From an uncultured Brachyspira sp. (lineage in GTDB: Bacteria; Spirochaetota; Brachyspiria; Brachyspirales; Brachyspiraceae), in assembly GCF_944388875.1 (NCBI RefSeq), contig NZ_CALXKQ010000009.1, positions 1 through 64,000 of the forward strand: a stretch of 64,000 nt of DNA. The letters are read 5' to 3'. The position numbers were made by a program, and so were the translations under genes. Of this stretch, positions 46,444 through 54,839 are shown in pieces. Position 1 is the stretch's first letter. Every line of letters begins with the position of its first letter. The notes below the pieces were generated by a model, which worked only from the letters and a program-made list of their open reading frames with translations, searched no databases and had not been told where the DNA came from.

Positions 46444-47577
46444 TTATTTATTTACAAATTTTTTTATTCTTTCAGCAGCCTCTTTTAATAAAGGTATATC
46501 CTGTGTTAAAGCTATTCTAAAATAATTCTCGCTTCCAAAAGCAATACCCGGTACTACAGCAACACCAGTTTCATCAAGCATTTTCATACAAAAATCAATA
46601 GAATTTTCTTTTGAGAACTTGCTGTATCCTACAAACAAATAAAATGCTCCCCTAGGTTCTATAACATCAAATCCTAAATCTGATAATTCTTTAGACATTA
46701 TCATAGCACGTTCTTTATATGTATCTCTAAAACTTTCAATGAAAGGACAATTTTTTAAAGCATATTCAGCTATAGCACATGAAAGAGCAACCATGCTTCC
46801 CACATTATTAAAACTTGCATTAATAAAGCATTTTCTTACATATTCAGGCGATATGCTGTATCCTATTCTCCATCCAGTCATAGAATGAGATTTAGAAAAA
46901 CCATTGAAAGCAATAACTTTATCTTTTATAGAAGGATAAGATGTGAATGATGTAAAAGGGTAAAAAGATATAGCAGAATATATTTCATCAGCTATAATAA
47001 ATATATCCTTTTTTTCAAAGTATTTAACAAGTTCATCCATTTCTTCTTTTTTAAGCATATATCCAGACGGATTTCCAGGATTACTGAATAGTATTGCTTT
47101 AGTTTTGCTTGTAACAGCTTTTTCTATAGTTTCAGGTTTTAATACGAATTTATCTTCGCTTGTATCCAAATAAACAATTTTTCCATAAGCTAATTTAATA
47201 GCCCATTCATAAGGAGAAAAAAACGGTGTAGGAAGTATTACCTCATCATCAATATTTAATATAGTTCTAAATACAGAAGAAATTCCTTCCATAGAACCAA
47301 TATGCATTAAAATATTATTAGCATTAACATTAGAGCCATAATATTTATTATAATGATTAGCTACAAGCTCCCTTAATTCATTTGAACCTCCCGCCTGCGT
47401 ATAACCTAATGCATGAGTTTTTGCATACTCATATCCATAATCAATAAATTCTCTAGGAGGCTGCAAATCAGGCTCTCCTATAGTAAGCATTATAGCATTT
47501 CCCTTTTTTTGAGCTTTTTCAGTGAATTCTCTAATAATAGAATAAGGTACAGTAAGTATATTTTTATTAAGCTCCAT
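46444..47577 (-). CDS. class I/II aminotransferase, candidate N-acetyl-LL-2,6-diaminopimelate aminotransferase
   Basis: A 377-residue PLP aminotransferase of the aspartate-aminotransferase fold. FSNPGNPSGY and the PLP-lysine motif FNGFSKSHSMTGWRIGY are clear. Directly downstream of dapH on the same strand, it fits the PatA step of the N-acetyl DAP pathway, but a terminator-like hairpin separates it from dapH. A general aromatic or aspartate aminotransferase is the alternative. Confidence 0.88.
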   Translation of the reverse strand: MELNKNILTVPYSIIREFTEKAQKKGNAIMLTIGEPDLQPPREFIDYGYEYAKTHALGYTQAGGSNELRELVANHYNKYYGSNVNANNILMHIGSMEGISSVFRTILNIDDEVILPTPFFSPYEWAIKLAYGKIVYLDTSEDKFVLKPETIEKAVTSKTKAILFSNPGNPSGYMLKKEEMDELVKYFEKKDIFIIADEIYSAISFYPFTSFTSYPSIKDKVIAFNGFSKSHSMTGWRIGYSISPEYVRKCFINASFNNVGSMVALSCAIAEYALKNCPFIESFRDTYKERAMIMSKELSDLGFDVIEPRGAFYLFVGYSKFSKENSIDFCMKMLDETGVAVVPGIAFGSENYFRIALTQDIPLLKEAAERIKKFVNK

Positions 47578-47618
47578 GATAGACTCTCCGTATATTTTTT
47601 AATTTTGCTAAAAATTGG

Positions 47619-47653
47619 AAAAGCCTCTATATAGTTTATATATAGAGGCTTTT
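47619..47653 (-). terminator. terminator after dapH
   Basis: A 15-bp perfect stem, AAAAGCCTCTATATA (47619-47633) with its complement (47639-47653) and a 5-base loop. On the minus strand it ends GGCTTTT and would close the M20-dapA-dapB-dapH transcript. Confidence 0.8.
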
Positions 47654-47655
47654 AA

Positions 47656-48360
47656 TTATTTTCTTAAATCATCAACTAATTTAGTTTTGTCGGAAGTTTT
47701 TTCATCTTTGTCTTTTATTACTTTGGCAGGATTTCCTACAACAACCTGATTATCTAAAACATCCTCTATAACAACAGCACCAGCCCCAATAACAGCGTTT
47801 TTACCAATATGAACACCTTCTATAATAACAGCATTAGCACCTATAACAACATTATCTTCTATTATAACAGGCTTAGCAGAAGGAGGCTCAATTACTCCAG
47901 CAACAACAGCTCCAGCTCCTACATGGCAGTTTTTTCCTACAATAGCACGTCCGCCTAGAACAGCCCCCATATCTATCATAGTGCCTTCTCCAACTTCAGC
48001 TCCTATATTAATTATAGCTCCCATCATTATAACAGCATTATCGCCTATTTTTACTTTATCTCTAATTACTGCCCCTGGTTCTATTCTAGCATTAATATTA
48101 AAATAGCTTAAAGTAGGTACTCCTGAATTTCTTCTGTCATTTTCTAAATAATAATCTTCTATAGCATCTTTATATTCATCTAATATAGTTTTAATCTCTT
48201 CATAATCTCCTACTATAAAGTGAAAATTTCCAGAAGAAAATACTTTTGCTGTAGTTTTAATATTATCAATATTTCCTTTTATATATATTTTAACAGGTGT
48301 TTTCTTCTTAGAGTTTTTAATATATGCTATTATATCTTCTGACTTTTCTAACATGTCCAT
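47656..48360 (-). CDS. dapH: tetrahydrodipicolinate N-acetyltransferase
   Basis: A 234-residue left-handed beta-helix acetyltransferase. The DapH-type N-terminal domain precedes hexapeptide repeats ([20 protein letters not shown], then [15 protein letters not shown]). The insert [11 protein letters not shown] is typical of DapH. It acetylates tetrahydrodipicolinate, which marks the N-acetyl rather than the succinyl branch of lysine synthesis. It lies 33 bases after dapB. Confidence 0.95.
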   Translation of the reverse strand: MDMLEKSEDIIAYIKNSKKKTPVKIYIKGNIDNIKTTAKVFSSGNFHFIVGDYEEIKTILDEYKDAIEDYYLENDRRNSGVPTLSYFNINARIEPGAVIRDKVKIGDNAVIMMGAIINIGAEVGEGTMIDMGAVLGGRAIVGKNCHVGAGAVVAGVIEPPSAKPVIIEDNVVIGANAVIIEGVHIGKNAVIGAGAVVIEDVLDNQVVVGNPAKVIKDKDEKTSDKTKLVDDLRK

Positions 48361-48393
48361 CTATAAATTATTCTCCTCATGTAATATATATTG

Positions 48394-49089
48394 TTATGAT
48401 AGTACTTCTTTCATTCTGTATAGACCTGGTTTTTTTCCTATAAGGAATTTAGCAGCTTTCACAGCACCATTGGCAAATATTCTTCTTGAAGTAGAGGTAT
48501 GTTTTATTTCTATAATTTCATCATCTCCATAGAATATAACTTTATGCTCTCCTACAACAGAACCACCTCTTATAGAATGCACTCCTATTTCATTTTTATC
48601 TCTTACATGCAATCCGTTTCTTCCATGAACTAATGACATTTTATTATCTAATGCAGCATTAATAACATTAAAAAGACTTTTTGCAGTACCGCTTGGGGAA
48701 TCTACTTTTCTGTTATGGTGAGTTTCTATGATTTCAATATCAAAACCTGTTAATAGAGGAGCAATTTTTGCAACAATTTCATTCATTAAATTCATACCTA
48801 TACAAGTATTAGAAGATAATACTATAGGTACATGTGAAGAAGCTTCAACAATTTTAGCAAGCACATTCTCATCATAACCAGTGGTACAAATAACCATAGG
48901 TATATTATTTTTTACACCATATTCTATCATAGAAGGAAGTCTTGAAAAATGTGAAAAATCTATAATTATATCACCTTTTTCATTTGTTAGATCATCAGCA
49001 AAACCAGTGATTTCCAATTCACCTTCTTTTTCTATGACTTCTTTTAACATAGAGCTCATAACTCCAGTTCCATGTATTATTACTTTCAT
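48394..49089 (-). CDS. dapB: 4-hydroxy-tetrahydrodipicolinate reductase
   Basis: NAD(P)H-dependent reductase of 231 residues, somewhat shorter than the usual 250-270. Dinucleotide-binding GTGVMSSML, the VICTTGYDE strand and the catalytic ETHHNRKVDSPSGTA signature are present. The shortening is in the N-terminal half, between the Rossmann start and DFSHFSRLP. It lies 41 bases after dapA. Confidence 0.96.
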   Translation of the reverse strand: MKVIIHGTGVMSSMLKEVIEKEGELEITGFADDLTNEKGDIIIDFSHFSRLPSMIEYGVKNNIPMVICTTGYDENVLAKIVEASSHVPIVLSSNTCIGMNLMNEIVAKIAPLLTGFDIEIIETHHNRKVDSPSGTAKSLFNVINAALDNKMSLVHGRNGLHVRDKNEIGVHSIRGGSVVGEHKVIFYGDDEIIEIKHTSTSRRIFANGAVKAAKFLIGKKPGLYRMKEVLS

Positions 49090-49130
49090 TTATCACTCCA
49101 AATTTTTTATTTTTATTTATAAAAAATAAA

Positions 49131-50018
49131 TTATTTTTTTAAACCATATTTATTTATTATTTCTCTAACATGCTCCCTATTTTTATCGCTTAAAGGTCCC
49201 AATGGAGAACGGCAAGGTCCTACATCAAAACCCATAATGTTCATAGCCTCTTTTATAGGTACAGGATTAACCTCTATAAACATAGCTCTAATTAAATCTA
49301 TATATTTAATCTGTGCTTTTACAGCTTCTGCAACATTTCCATTGAGATAATTCATAACCATATCATGATTTTCTCTAGGTATAATATTGCTTGTAACTGA
49401 TATAACCCCTTTTCCGCCTAATGCAAGTATTGGAGTAACCATGTCATCATTTCCTGAATATATATCCAAGTTAGGAGCTATATTGGCAATATCAGCTACA
49501 TATCCAATATCACCGCTTGCTTCTTTAATTGCCTTAATATTTGAAACAGCGGCTAAAGTTTTAATAACATTCAAAGATAATTTTACGCCAGTCCTTGAAG
49601 GTACATTATACATTATAACAGGACATTTTACACTATTTGCTATTTGCGTAAAATAATCAATAAGTCCGCTTTCATTTCCTTTGTTATAATACGGAGTTAC
49701 AGCCATTACAATATCGGCACCATATTCATAAGATTTTTTACTAAACTCTACAGCCAAACTTGTATTATTAGTTCCAGTACCTGCTATGACTAAAGTTCTT
49801 TTTTTAGTACGTTCTATACAGAATTTTATTACCTCAAGTCTTTCTTCGGCACTAAGCGTTGCACTCTCTGCGGTTGTTCCTGCTGCTATTATAGCATCAG
49901 CTTTATTTGCTATTTGGAACTCTATAAGTTCTTCTAATTTCTCGTAATTAACCCTATAATCATTAGTAAATGGTGTTATTAAAGCTACACCAGCTCCTTC
50001 AAATAATGACATATTCAT
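49131..50018 (-). CDS. dapA: 4-hydroxy-tetrahydrodipicolinate synthase
   Basis: A 295-residue class I aldolase condensing pyruvate with aspartate semialdehyde. AAGTTAESATLS, the Tyr in MYNVPSRTG and the Schiff-base Lys in AIKEASGDI are all present. It follows the M20 peptidase gene by 25 bases in the lysine cluster. Confidence 0.97.
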   Translation of the reverse strand: MNMSLFEGAGVALITPFTNDYRVNYEKLEELIEFQIANKADAIIAAGTTAESATLSAEERLEVIKFCIERTKKRTLVIAGTGTNNTSLAVEFSKKSYEYGADIVMAVTPYYNKGNESGLIDYFTQIANSVKCPVIMYNVPSRTGVKLSLNVIKTLAAVSNIKAIKEASGDIGYVADIANIAPNLDIYSGNDDMVTPILALGGKGVISVTSNIIPRENHDMVMNYLNGNVAEAVKAQIKYIDLIRAMFIEVNPVPIKEAMNIMGFDVGPCRSPLGPLSDKNREHVREIINKYGLKK

Positions 50019-50043
50019 CTCCTTTAATTATATATTATTACTA

Positions 50044-51225
50044 TTATAAAAACAACTCTTTATTTTTATAAGTATTATAAACATTTAAAACCTGCATCTT
50101 TACGCCTATATTTATAGCATCTTCATCAATATCAAATAAGCTGTTATGAATAGGGGCATTTATCTTATCATTAGAAACCCCCAAACTAAAGAAAGCCCCT
50201 TTAACTCTTTGAAGATAATAACTAAAATCTTCTGTAGTCATATTAGGATTTTCTTTTATGCAGTTTTCTTTTCCTAAAAACATACTTCCAGATTCTATTA
50301 TAATATTAACAGCATTATCATGGTTAATTAAAGCAGGATAAGAAGGTATATTTATAAACTCAGCATATCCGCCGAAACTTTTAGCCGTATTAACTATAAT
50401 ATTTTCTATCATTTTAAGTCTGTAATCTCTAGCTTCATCATCACACAGCATTCTAATAATGCCTTCCATTTTTACATTTTCAGCTACTATATTATTTGCA
50501 GTTCCTCCGTTAATTGTACCAATATGAAGCCTCATGCTTCCGTCTGTAAAGGCAGATACAAAACTATGAAGCTGAGTTATTATATGAGAAGCTATTATTA
50601 TGGAATCTGTACCATAGTATGATTTAGCCCCATGTGCTGATTTTCCTTTTATATTCACCTCAAACATATTAGAACTTGCATACATTGCTCCATAAGTAAA
50701 GCTGATTTGTCCCACCCTTATTTCAGGTCTTACATGAAGCCCATAAATAACATTAACATTATTTAAAGCTCCTTCTTCTATCATAGGCAAAGCACCGCCT
50801 GTTGTTTCTTCTGCAGGCTGATATATTAACCTTATATTGCATGGAGGTTTTATCTCAGAAAAATATTTTGCTGTTCCTGTTAGTATTGCCGTATGAACAT
50901 CATGTCCGCATGAATGACATTTCCCTTTATTTTTGGAGGAGTATGAACAAGTTTTTTTATCCTCCATAGGCAAAGCATCCATATCCGCTCTAAAGGCTAT
51001 AGTAAAATTTTTATCTTCGCCTTCGATGTCAGCTATTATGCCGGTATTTGCTATTTTAGTTTTGTGATTTACATTAAACGATTTGAGTATAGAAGATATT
51101 TTTTCCATAGTTCTAAACTCTTCAAAACCTAACTCAGGATGTGAGTGTAAATCTCTTCTTAAATCTATTAAAAAGTCTTTCATAGACAAAAGAATATCAT
51201 CTGATACTGTAAAATTATTGTTCAT
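50044..51225 (-). CDS. M20 amidohydrolase, likely N-acetyldiaminopimelate deacetylase
   Basis: A 393-residue M20D-type metallo-amidohydrolase. LRRDLHSHPELGFEE, AFRADMDALPM, CHSCGHDVHTAIL and QPAEETTGGA hold the metal ligands and catalytic Glu. Alone it could be an N-acyl amino acid or hippurate hydrolase, but as first gene of an operon with dapA, dapB and dapH it fits removal of the acetyl group added by DapH. Confidence 0.88.
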   Translation of the reverse strand: MNNNFTVSDDILLSMKDFLIDLRRDLHSHPELGFEEFRTMEKISSILKSFNVNHKTKIANTGIIADIEGEDKNFTIAFRADMDALPMEDKKTCSYSSKNKGKCHSCGHDVHTAILTGTAKYFSEIKPPCNIRLIYQPAEETTGGALPMIEEGALNNVNVIYGLHVRPEIRVGQISFTYGAMYASSNMFEVNIKGKSAHGAKSYYGTDSIIIASHIITQLHSFVSAFTDGSMRLHIGTINGGTANNIVAENVKMEGIIRMLCDDEARDYRLKMIENIIVNTAKSFGGYAEFINIPSYPALINHDNAVNIIIESGSMFLGKENCIKENPNMTTEDFSYYLQRVKGAFFSLGVSNDKINAPIHNSLFDIDEDAINIGVKMQVLNVYNTYKNKELFL

Positions 51226-51250
51226 AATACTTTGTACCTTAATTAATTTT

Positions 51251-51271
51251 AAAATAGTTATACACTATTTT
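51251..51271 (-). terminator. small hairpin before the lysine cluster
   Basis: Stem AAAATAGT (51251-51258) with ACTATTTT (51264-51271) and a 5-base loop. It lies 26 bases before the M20 start and after the small ORF. On the minus strand only A/T-rich sequence follows, so terminator or attenuator activity is possible but weak. Confidence 0.35.
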
Positions 51272-51320
51272 TTATAAAAATTATATATAATGTTAATATT
51301 TAGATAGAATTTTTTAAAGA

Positions 51321-51434
51321 TTACTTCTTATTAGATAAGCTGCGTTTGAAAGATTTATAGAATTTAGAAAGCTGAAAATAAATATTTGAATTATTAATTC
51401 TTTGGGTGGTATTGCATCTGGTCGAAATATACAT
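51321..51434 (-). CDS. possible 37-residue leader peptide
   Basis: AAGGAG lies 6 bases before ATG 51434, downstream of a consensus-like promoter. The frame reads MYISTRCNTTQRINN and ends with five lysines in the last 14 residues, two just before the stop. It lies about 95 bases before the lysine-pathway operon. It may be an attenuation leader peptide. Its amino acid composition is otherwise unremarkable and coding use is unproved. A longer 72-residue frame (51314-51532) overlaps it in another phase. Confidence 0.4.
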   Translation of the reverse strand: MYISTRCNTTQRINNSNIYFQLSKFYKSFKRSLSNKK

Positions 51435-51467
51435 TCCAAACTCCTTATAAAAATTATTGATAGTATT

Positions 51468-51496
51468 ATTATATACAATAATATCGTAAAAGTCAA
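51468..51496 (-). promoter_or_regulatory. promoter upstream of the lysine cluster
   Basis: Minus-strand TTGACT (51496-51491), 17-base spacer, TATAAT (51473-51468). The predicted start near 51461 gives a ~235-base leader before the M20 gene. Confidence 0.78.
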
Positions 51497-51517
51497 TAAA
51501 AACAGCATTATTTTTTT

Positions 51518-51553
51518 AAAAAAGGAATACATATATAAAATGCATTCCTTTTT
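51518..51553 (-). terminator. terminator of the outer-membrane protein gene
   Basis: On the minus strand AAAAAGGAATGCAT (51553-51540) pairs with ATGTATTCCTTTTTT (51532-51518), with one G-U pair and a 7-base loop, followed by a T-run. It lies 21 bases beyond the stop codon. Confidence 0.82.
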
Positions 51554-51574
51554 ATTTTTTATTTTAATTATTTA

Positions 51575-52219
51575 TTAGAATCTTAATCCTATTTGTCCGC
51601 CTAAATCAAAAGCTGACATTTTAGTGTGAAAAGAAGGATTTTTAGTTTCTATTACTCCGAAGTCATAAGAAGCATATACTCCAAGAACTATATTCAAAGG
51701 AAGTAAGAAATCCACTGTAGCTTTAAGATAAGGAATATATGGATTTTTGAAATTTTCTTTTATCTTTTTAAAATCATATCCTACAGAAGTGTATCCTCCG
51801 TCGCTTTCTCTGAAGTAGCTGCTTCCTCCTAAAGGTATTTTTACCCCAGCACCTACTCCTATAGATATGAATGCTATATCTATTTTAGGCAATACTCCTA
51901 TCATTATACTGTCAAAAGCTATACAGCCCCTAGACTTTTCATCCATTGCTGATTTGAAAGCAAATACATCTCTGTTATATCCTAAATCCAAACCAAGTCC
52001 GAATGATAGGTATCGAAAACCAAAGTAGTATGCAGGCTGAAAATGTATTCCGAATTCAAATCCTGCATCGGATTTTAAATTGCCTGCATCATTTCCGCTG
52101 AAGCTGCTGAAACTTGCTCCGAGAGGTATCATTAATCCTAAACTTGCACCTGTTTTTGCCATTAAATTTCCGCTTATAGTAATAACTAATATAGATGATA
52201 TTATTATTAGTTTTTTCAT
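51575..52219 (-). CDS. outer-membrane beta-barrel protein
   Basis: A 214-residue protein with a signal peptide (MKKLIIISSILVITISGNLMA) and alternating beta strands rich in Gly and aromatic residues (FGFRYLSFGLGLDLGYN). It ends in Phe (GGQIGLRF), the usual barrel-assembly signal. The size fits an 8-10 strand barrel. Function is unknown; similar small barrels are common in spirochaetes. Confidence 0.78.
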   Translation of the reverse strand: MKKLIIISSILVITISGNLMAKTGASLGLMIPLGASFSSFSGNDAGNLKSDAGFEFGIHFQPAYYFGFRYLSFGLGLDLGYNRDVFAFKSAMDEKSRGCIAFDSIMIGVLPKIDIAFISIGVGAGVKIPLGGSSYFRESDGGYTSVGYDFKKIKENFKNPYIPYLKATVDFLLPLNIVLGVYASYDFGVIETKNPSFHTKMSAFDLGGQIGLRF

Positions 52220-52527
52220 TATCTTCTCCTTAAAAAAAATAAATTGTTTTTATTTATATAAAAATTATATCCCATTATTATATAAAAAATCAATACCTAA
52301 AAACAATATATAATTCCATTTTTATGCTTTATTGGTAAAAAATGTAAGAATTATCTAACATTTTCTATAAATTTAAACATTCGACTAAATTGTTAAAACA
52401 TACAAAAGTTGTAAAATATCATTGCAATAAATAAAAAATAATTATATGTTTCTTTAACTAGGCATTAAAATTTTTGTTTAAAATCTAATAGTTAGATAAA
52501 AAAAATCTAATAAGGACTTAAAGAAAT
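52220..52527. other. intergenic region before the decarboxylase operon
   Basis: About 308 bases without a gene between divergent genes. A perfect palindrome ATCTAAtagTTAGAT (52483-52497) lies 30 bases before the mmdA start and could be an operator. Half-site-like ATCTAA also occurs near 52350 and 52505. No confident promoter boxes were found. Confidence 0.45.
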
Positions 52528-54072
52528 ATGCAAGAAAAAATCAATGAACTTAGAAAAAGAAAAGAAAAAATAGAAGAAGGCGGCGGAAAAGAAAAAAATG
52601 AAGAACGTCATGCCAAAGGAAAATTAACTGCAAGAGAACGTATACTGCATCTTTTGGATGAAGATACATTCTGCGAGATAGATGCTTTTATAGAGCATAG
52701 ATGCAGTGATTTTGGAATGGAGAAAAATAAAATAGCTGGAGAGGGTGTTGTTACAGGGTACGGAAAAATAAACGGCAGACAGGTATGCATATACGCTCAG
52801 GACTTTACTGTTATAGGCGGTTCTTTGGGACAGATGCATGCTGCTAAAATTTGCAAAGTACAGGATATGGCAATAAAATTGGGATGCCCTTGTATAGGTA
52901 TTAATGACTCAGGCGGAGCCAGAATACAGGAAGGTATTGATTCATTAAGAGGATACGGAGATATTTTTTATAGAAATGTTCAGGCATCTGGGGTTATACC
53001 TCAGATATGCGTTATAATGGGACCTTGTGCAGGAGGAGCCGTATATTCGCCTGCTTTGATGGACTTTATATTTATGACTGATAAGGGATCAAATATGTTT
53101 ATTACTGGTCCTCAGGTTGTTAAAGCTGTAACTGGTGAACAGGTTTCTGCTGAAGAGCTTGGAGGAGCTTATGTTCACAGCAAAACTTCAGGCGTTGCTT
53201 CACTAATGTTCCCAGATGAAATATCTACTTTAGAAGGCGTAAAAAAATTATTATCATATATACCTCAGAATAATTTAGAGGATGTGCCTTTAGAGAAAAC
53301 TAATGATGATCCTAATAGAAATGATGAGGAATTATCTAATATACTTCCAGACAGTCCTAATAAGCCTTATGATGTTAAAGAGATTATTAAAAGGGTAGTT
53401 GATAACGGAGAGTTTTTTGAGCTTCAGCCTTTATTTGCTACTAATATAGTTATATGTTTTGCACGTCTTGATGGAAAGTCTGTTGGAATAATAGCAAATC
53501 AGCCTAATTCTATGGCGGGAGTGCTTGATATTAATGCGGCAGATAAGGCAGCAAGATTCATACGCTTCTGCGACAGCTTTAATATTCCGCTTGTTACATT
53601 AGTTGATACTGCAGGATATTTGCCCGGTGTAGGACAGGAGCATAATGGAGTTATAAGACATGGTGCTAAACTTTTATATGCTTATTCGGAGGCTACTGCT
53701 CCTAAAATTACTCTTATTATAAGAAAGTCTTACGGCGGAGCTTATATTGCTATGTGTTCTAAACATTTGGGTGCTGATATGGTTTATGCTTGGCCTTCTG
53801 CTGAGATTGCTGTTATGGGACCTGACGGGGCTGCTAATATTATATTTAAAAAAGAAATAGACAAAGCTGATGATCCTAAAAAGGTAAGAGCTGAAAAGAT
53901 AGAAGAGTACAAAAAAGAATTTGCTAATCCTTACAGAGCGGCTGTGAGAGGCTATGTTGATGATGTAATAGAGCCTGAATATACTAGAAGCTATCTTATA
54001 AATGCATTGCATCTTTTAGCTGGAAAAAGAGAAAGCAGAATGCCTAGAAAACACGGCAATATACCTTTGTAA
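52528..54072 (+). CDS. mmdA: methylmalonyl-CoA decarboxylase alpha (carboxyltransferase) subunit
   Basis: A 514-residue biotin-dependent carboxyltransferase. The acyl-CoA carboxylase beta fold shows NDSGGARIQEGIDSL, GPCAGGAVYSPALMDF and RKSYGGAYIAMCSKH. With the downstream gamma, biotin and beta subunits it forms a Na+-pumping decarboxylase. Carboxyltransferases of this type use acyl-CoA, so methylmalonyl-CoA is the likeliest substrate; glutaconyl-CoA cannot be excluded. Confidence 0.9.
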   Translation: MQEKINELRKRKEKIEEGGGKEKNEERHAKGKLTARERILHLLDEDTFCEIDAFIEHRCSDFGMEKNKIAGEGVVTGYGKINGRQVCIYAQDFTVIGGSLGQMHAAKICKVQDMAIKLGCPCIGINDSGGARIQEGIDSLRGYGDIFYRNVQASGVIPQICVIMGPCAGGAVYSPALMDFIFMTDKGSNMFITGPQVVKAVTGEQVSAEELGGAYVHSKTSGVASLMFPDEISTLEGVKKLLSYIPQNNLEDVPLEKTNDDPNRNDEELSNILPDSPNKPYDVKEIIKRVVDNGEFFELQPLFATNIVICFARLDGKSVGIIANQPNSMAGVLDINAADKAARFIRFCDSFNIPLVTLVDTAGYLPGVGQEHNGVIRHGAKLLYAYSEATAPKITLIIRKSYGGAYIAMCSKHLGADMVYAWPSAEIAVMGPDGAANIIFKKEIDKADDPKKVRAEKIEEYKKEFANPYRAAVRGYVDDVIEPEYTRSYLINALHLLAGKRESRMPRKHGNIPL

Positions 54073-54097
54073 TAATTGTTTTAAGAGGAGTTATTAA

Positions 54098-54418
54098 ATG
54101 GAACATAATGCGGCTATTGCTATATTCGGTATAATGTCTGTTTTGATTGCTGCTTTGGTTTTCTATATATTATCTGTGATTTTGGCTATTATTTTTAAGG
54201 CTAGAAACATAAAAAAAGAGGAAGAGATAAGCAAAGTTGTAGAGGAGAGTAAAACCAAAGAAGAGGATTTAATTGATGATGCTGAGCTTGTTGCTGTGAT
54301 TACTGCTGCAGTTTCAGCTTATACGGGAATGTCTAATAATAAATTTATAATTAGGTCTATACAGGAATCTAAAACTCCTATATGGGGAATGGCAGACAGA
54401 GTAAATAAAATTAAATAA
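54098..54418 (+). CDS. Na+-decarboxylase delta/gamma (OadG-like) subunit
   Basis: A 106-residue protein with one N-terminal transmembrane helix (residues ~8-30), an acidic linker, and a C-terminal DAELVAVITAAVSAY segment typical of OadG/MmdD. It anchors the carboxyltransferase to the membrane subunit. It lies 25 bases after mmdA. Confidence 0.88.
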   Translation: MEHNAAIAIFGIMSVLIAALVFYILSVILAIIFKARNIKKEEEISKVVEESKTKEEDLIDDAELVAVITAAVSAYTGMSNNKFIIRSIQESKTPIWGMADRVNKIK

Positions 54419-54435
54419 AATATTTGGGAGAAATT

Positions 54436-54825
54436 ATGACTAAACAATATAAAATAACAGTTAATGGAAAAACTTATGATGTATCAGTGGAAGAGGTGAA
54501 AAGCGAAAAAGTGCAGTCAGCACCAGTTGTAAAAGCAGCTTCTGCAGTTCAGGAGGCTAAGCCTGCAGTTTCTTCAGCACCTTCAGCTCCATCAGCACCT
54601 ATAGATGAGAATGCTGTATCAGTAAAAGCATCAATGCCCGGCACTGTTGTATCATTCAGCGTTGCTGTAGGCGATAAAGTTTCCGAAGGTCAGGTTGTAG
54701 CTATATTAGAAGCTATGAAAATGGAGAATGAAGTTACAGCACCTGCTTCAGGGGTTGTTAAATCTATACATGTTGAAAAGGGTTCTTCTGTAGTTGAAGG
54801 TCAGGTTATATTGCAGATTAGCTGA
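54436..54825 (+). CDS. mmdC: biotin carboxyl carrier subunit of the decarboxylase
   Basis: A 129-residue protein. A short N-terminal strand region (YKITVNGKTYDVSVEEV) is followed by an Ala/Pro/Ser linker and a biotinyl domain with the biotinylated lysine in ILEAMKMENEV. ATG 54436 follows GGGAG; the TTG at 54424 overlaps that ribosome site. It carries CO2 from mmdA to the beta subunit. Confidence 0.92.
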   Translation: MTKQYKITVNGKTYDVSVEEVKSEKVQSAPVVKAASAVQEAKPAVSSAPSAPSAPIDENAVSVKASMPGTVVSFSVAVGDKVSEGQVVAILEAMKMENEVTAPASGVVKSIHVEKGSSVVEGQVILQIS

Positions 54826-54839
54826 TTTAAGGGGTATAT

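Noticed and set aside
51314-51532. 72-residue hydrophobic ORF on the minus strand
   Set aside because: Its ATG lies inside the terminator of the outer-membrane gene, the ribosome site is badly spaced, and a strong promoter sits within its first third. Kept only as an alternative to the 37-residue ORF.
51225-51570. Lysine (L-box) riboswitch upstream of the DAP operon
   Set aside because: The leader is only ~235 bases and lacks the conserved helices and motifs I would expect.
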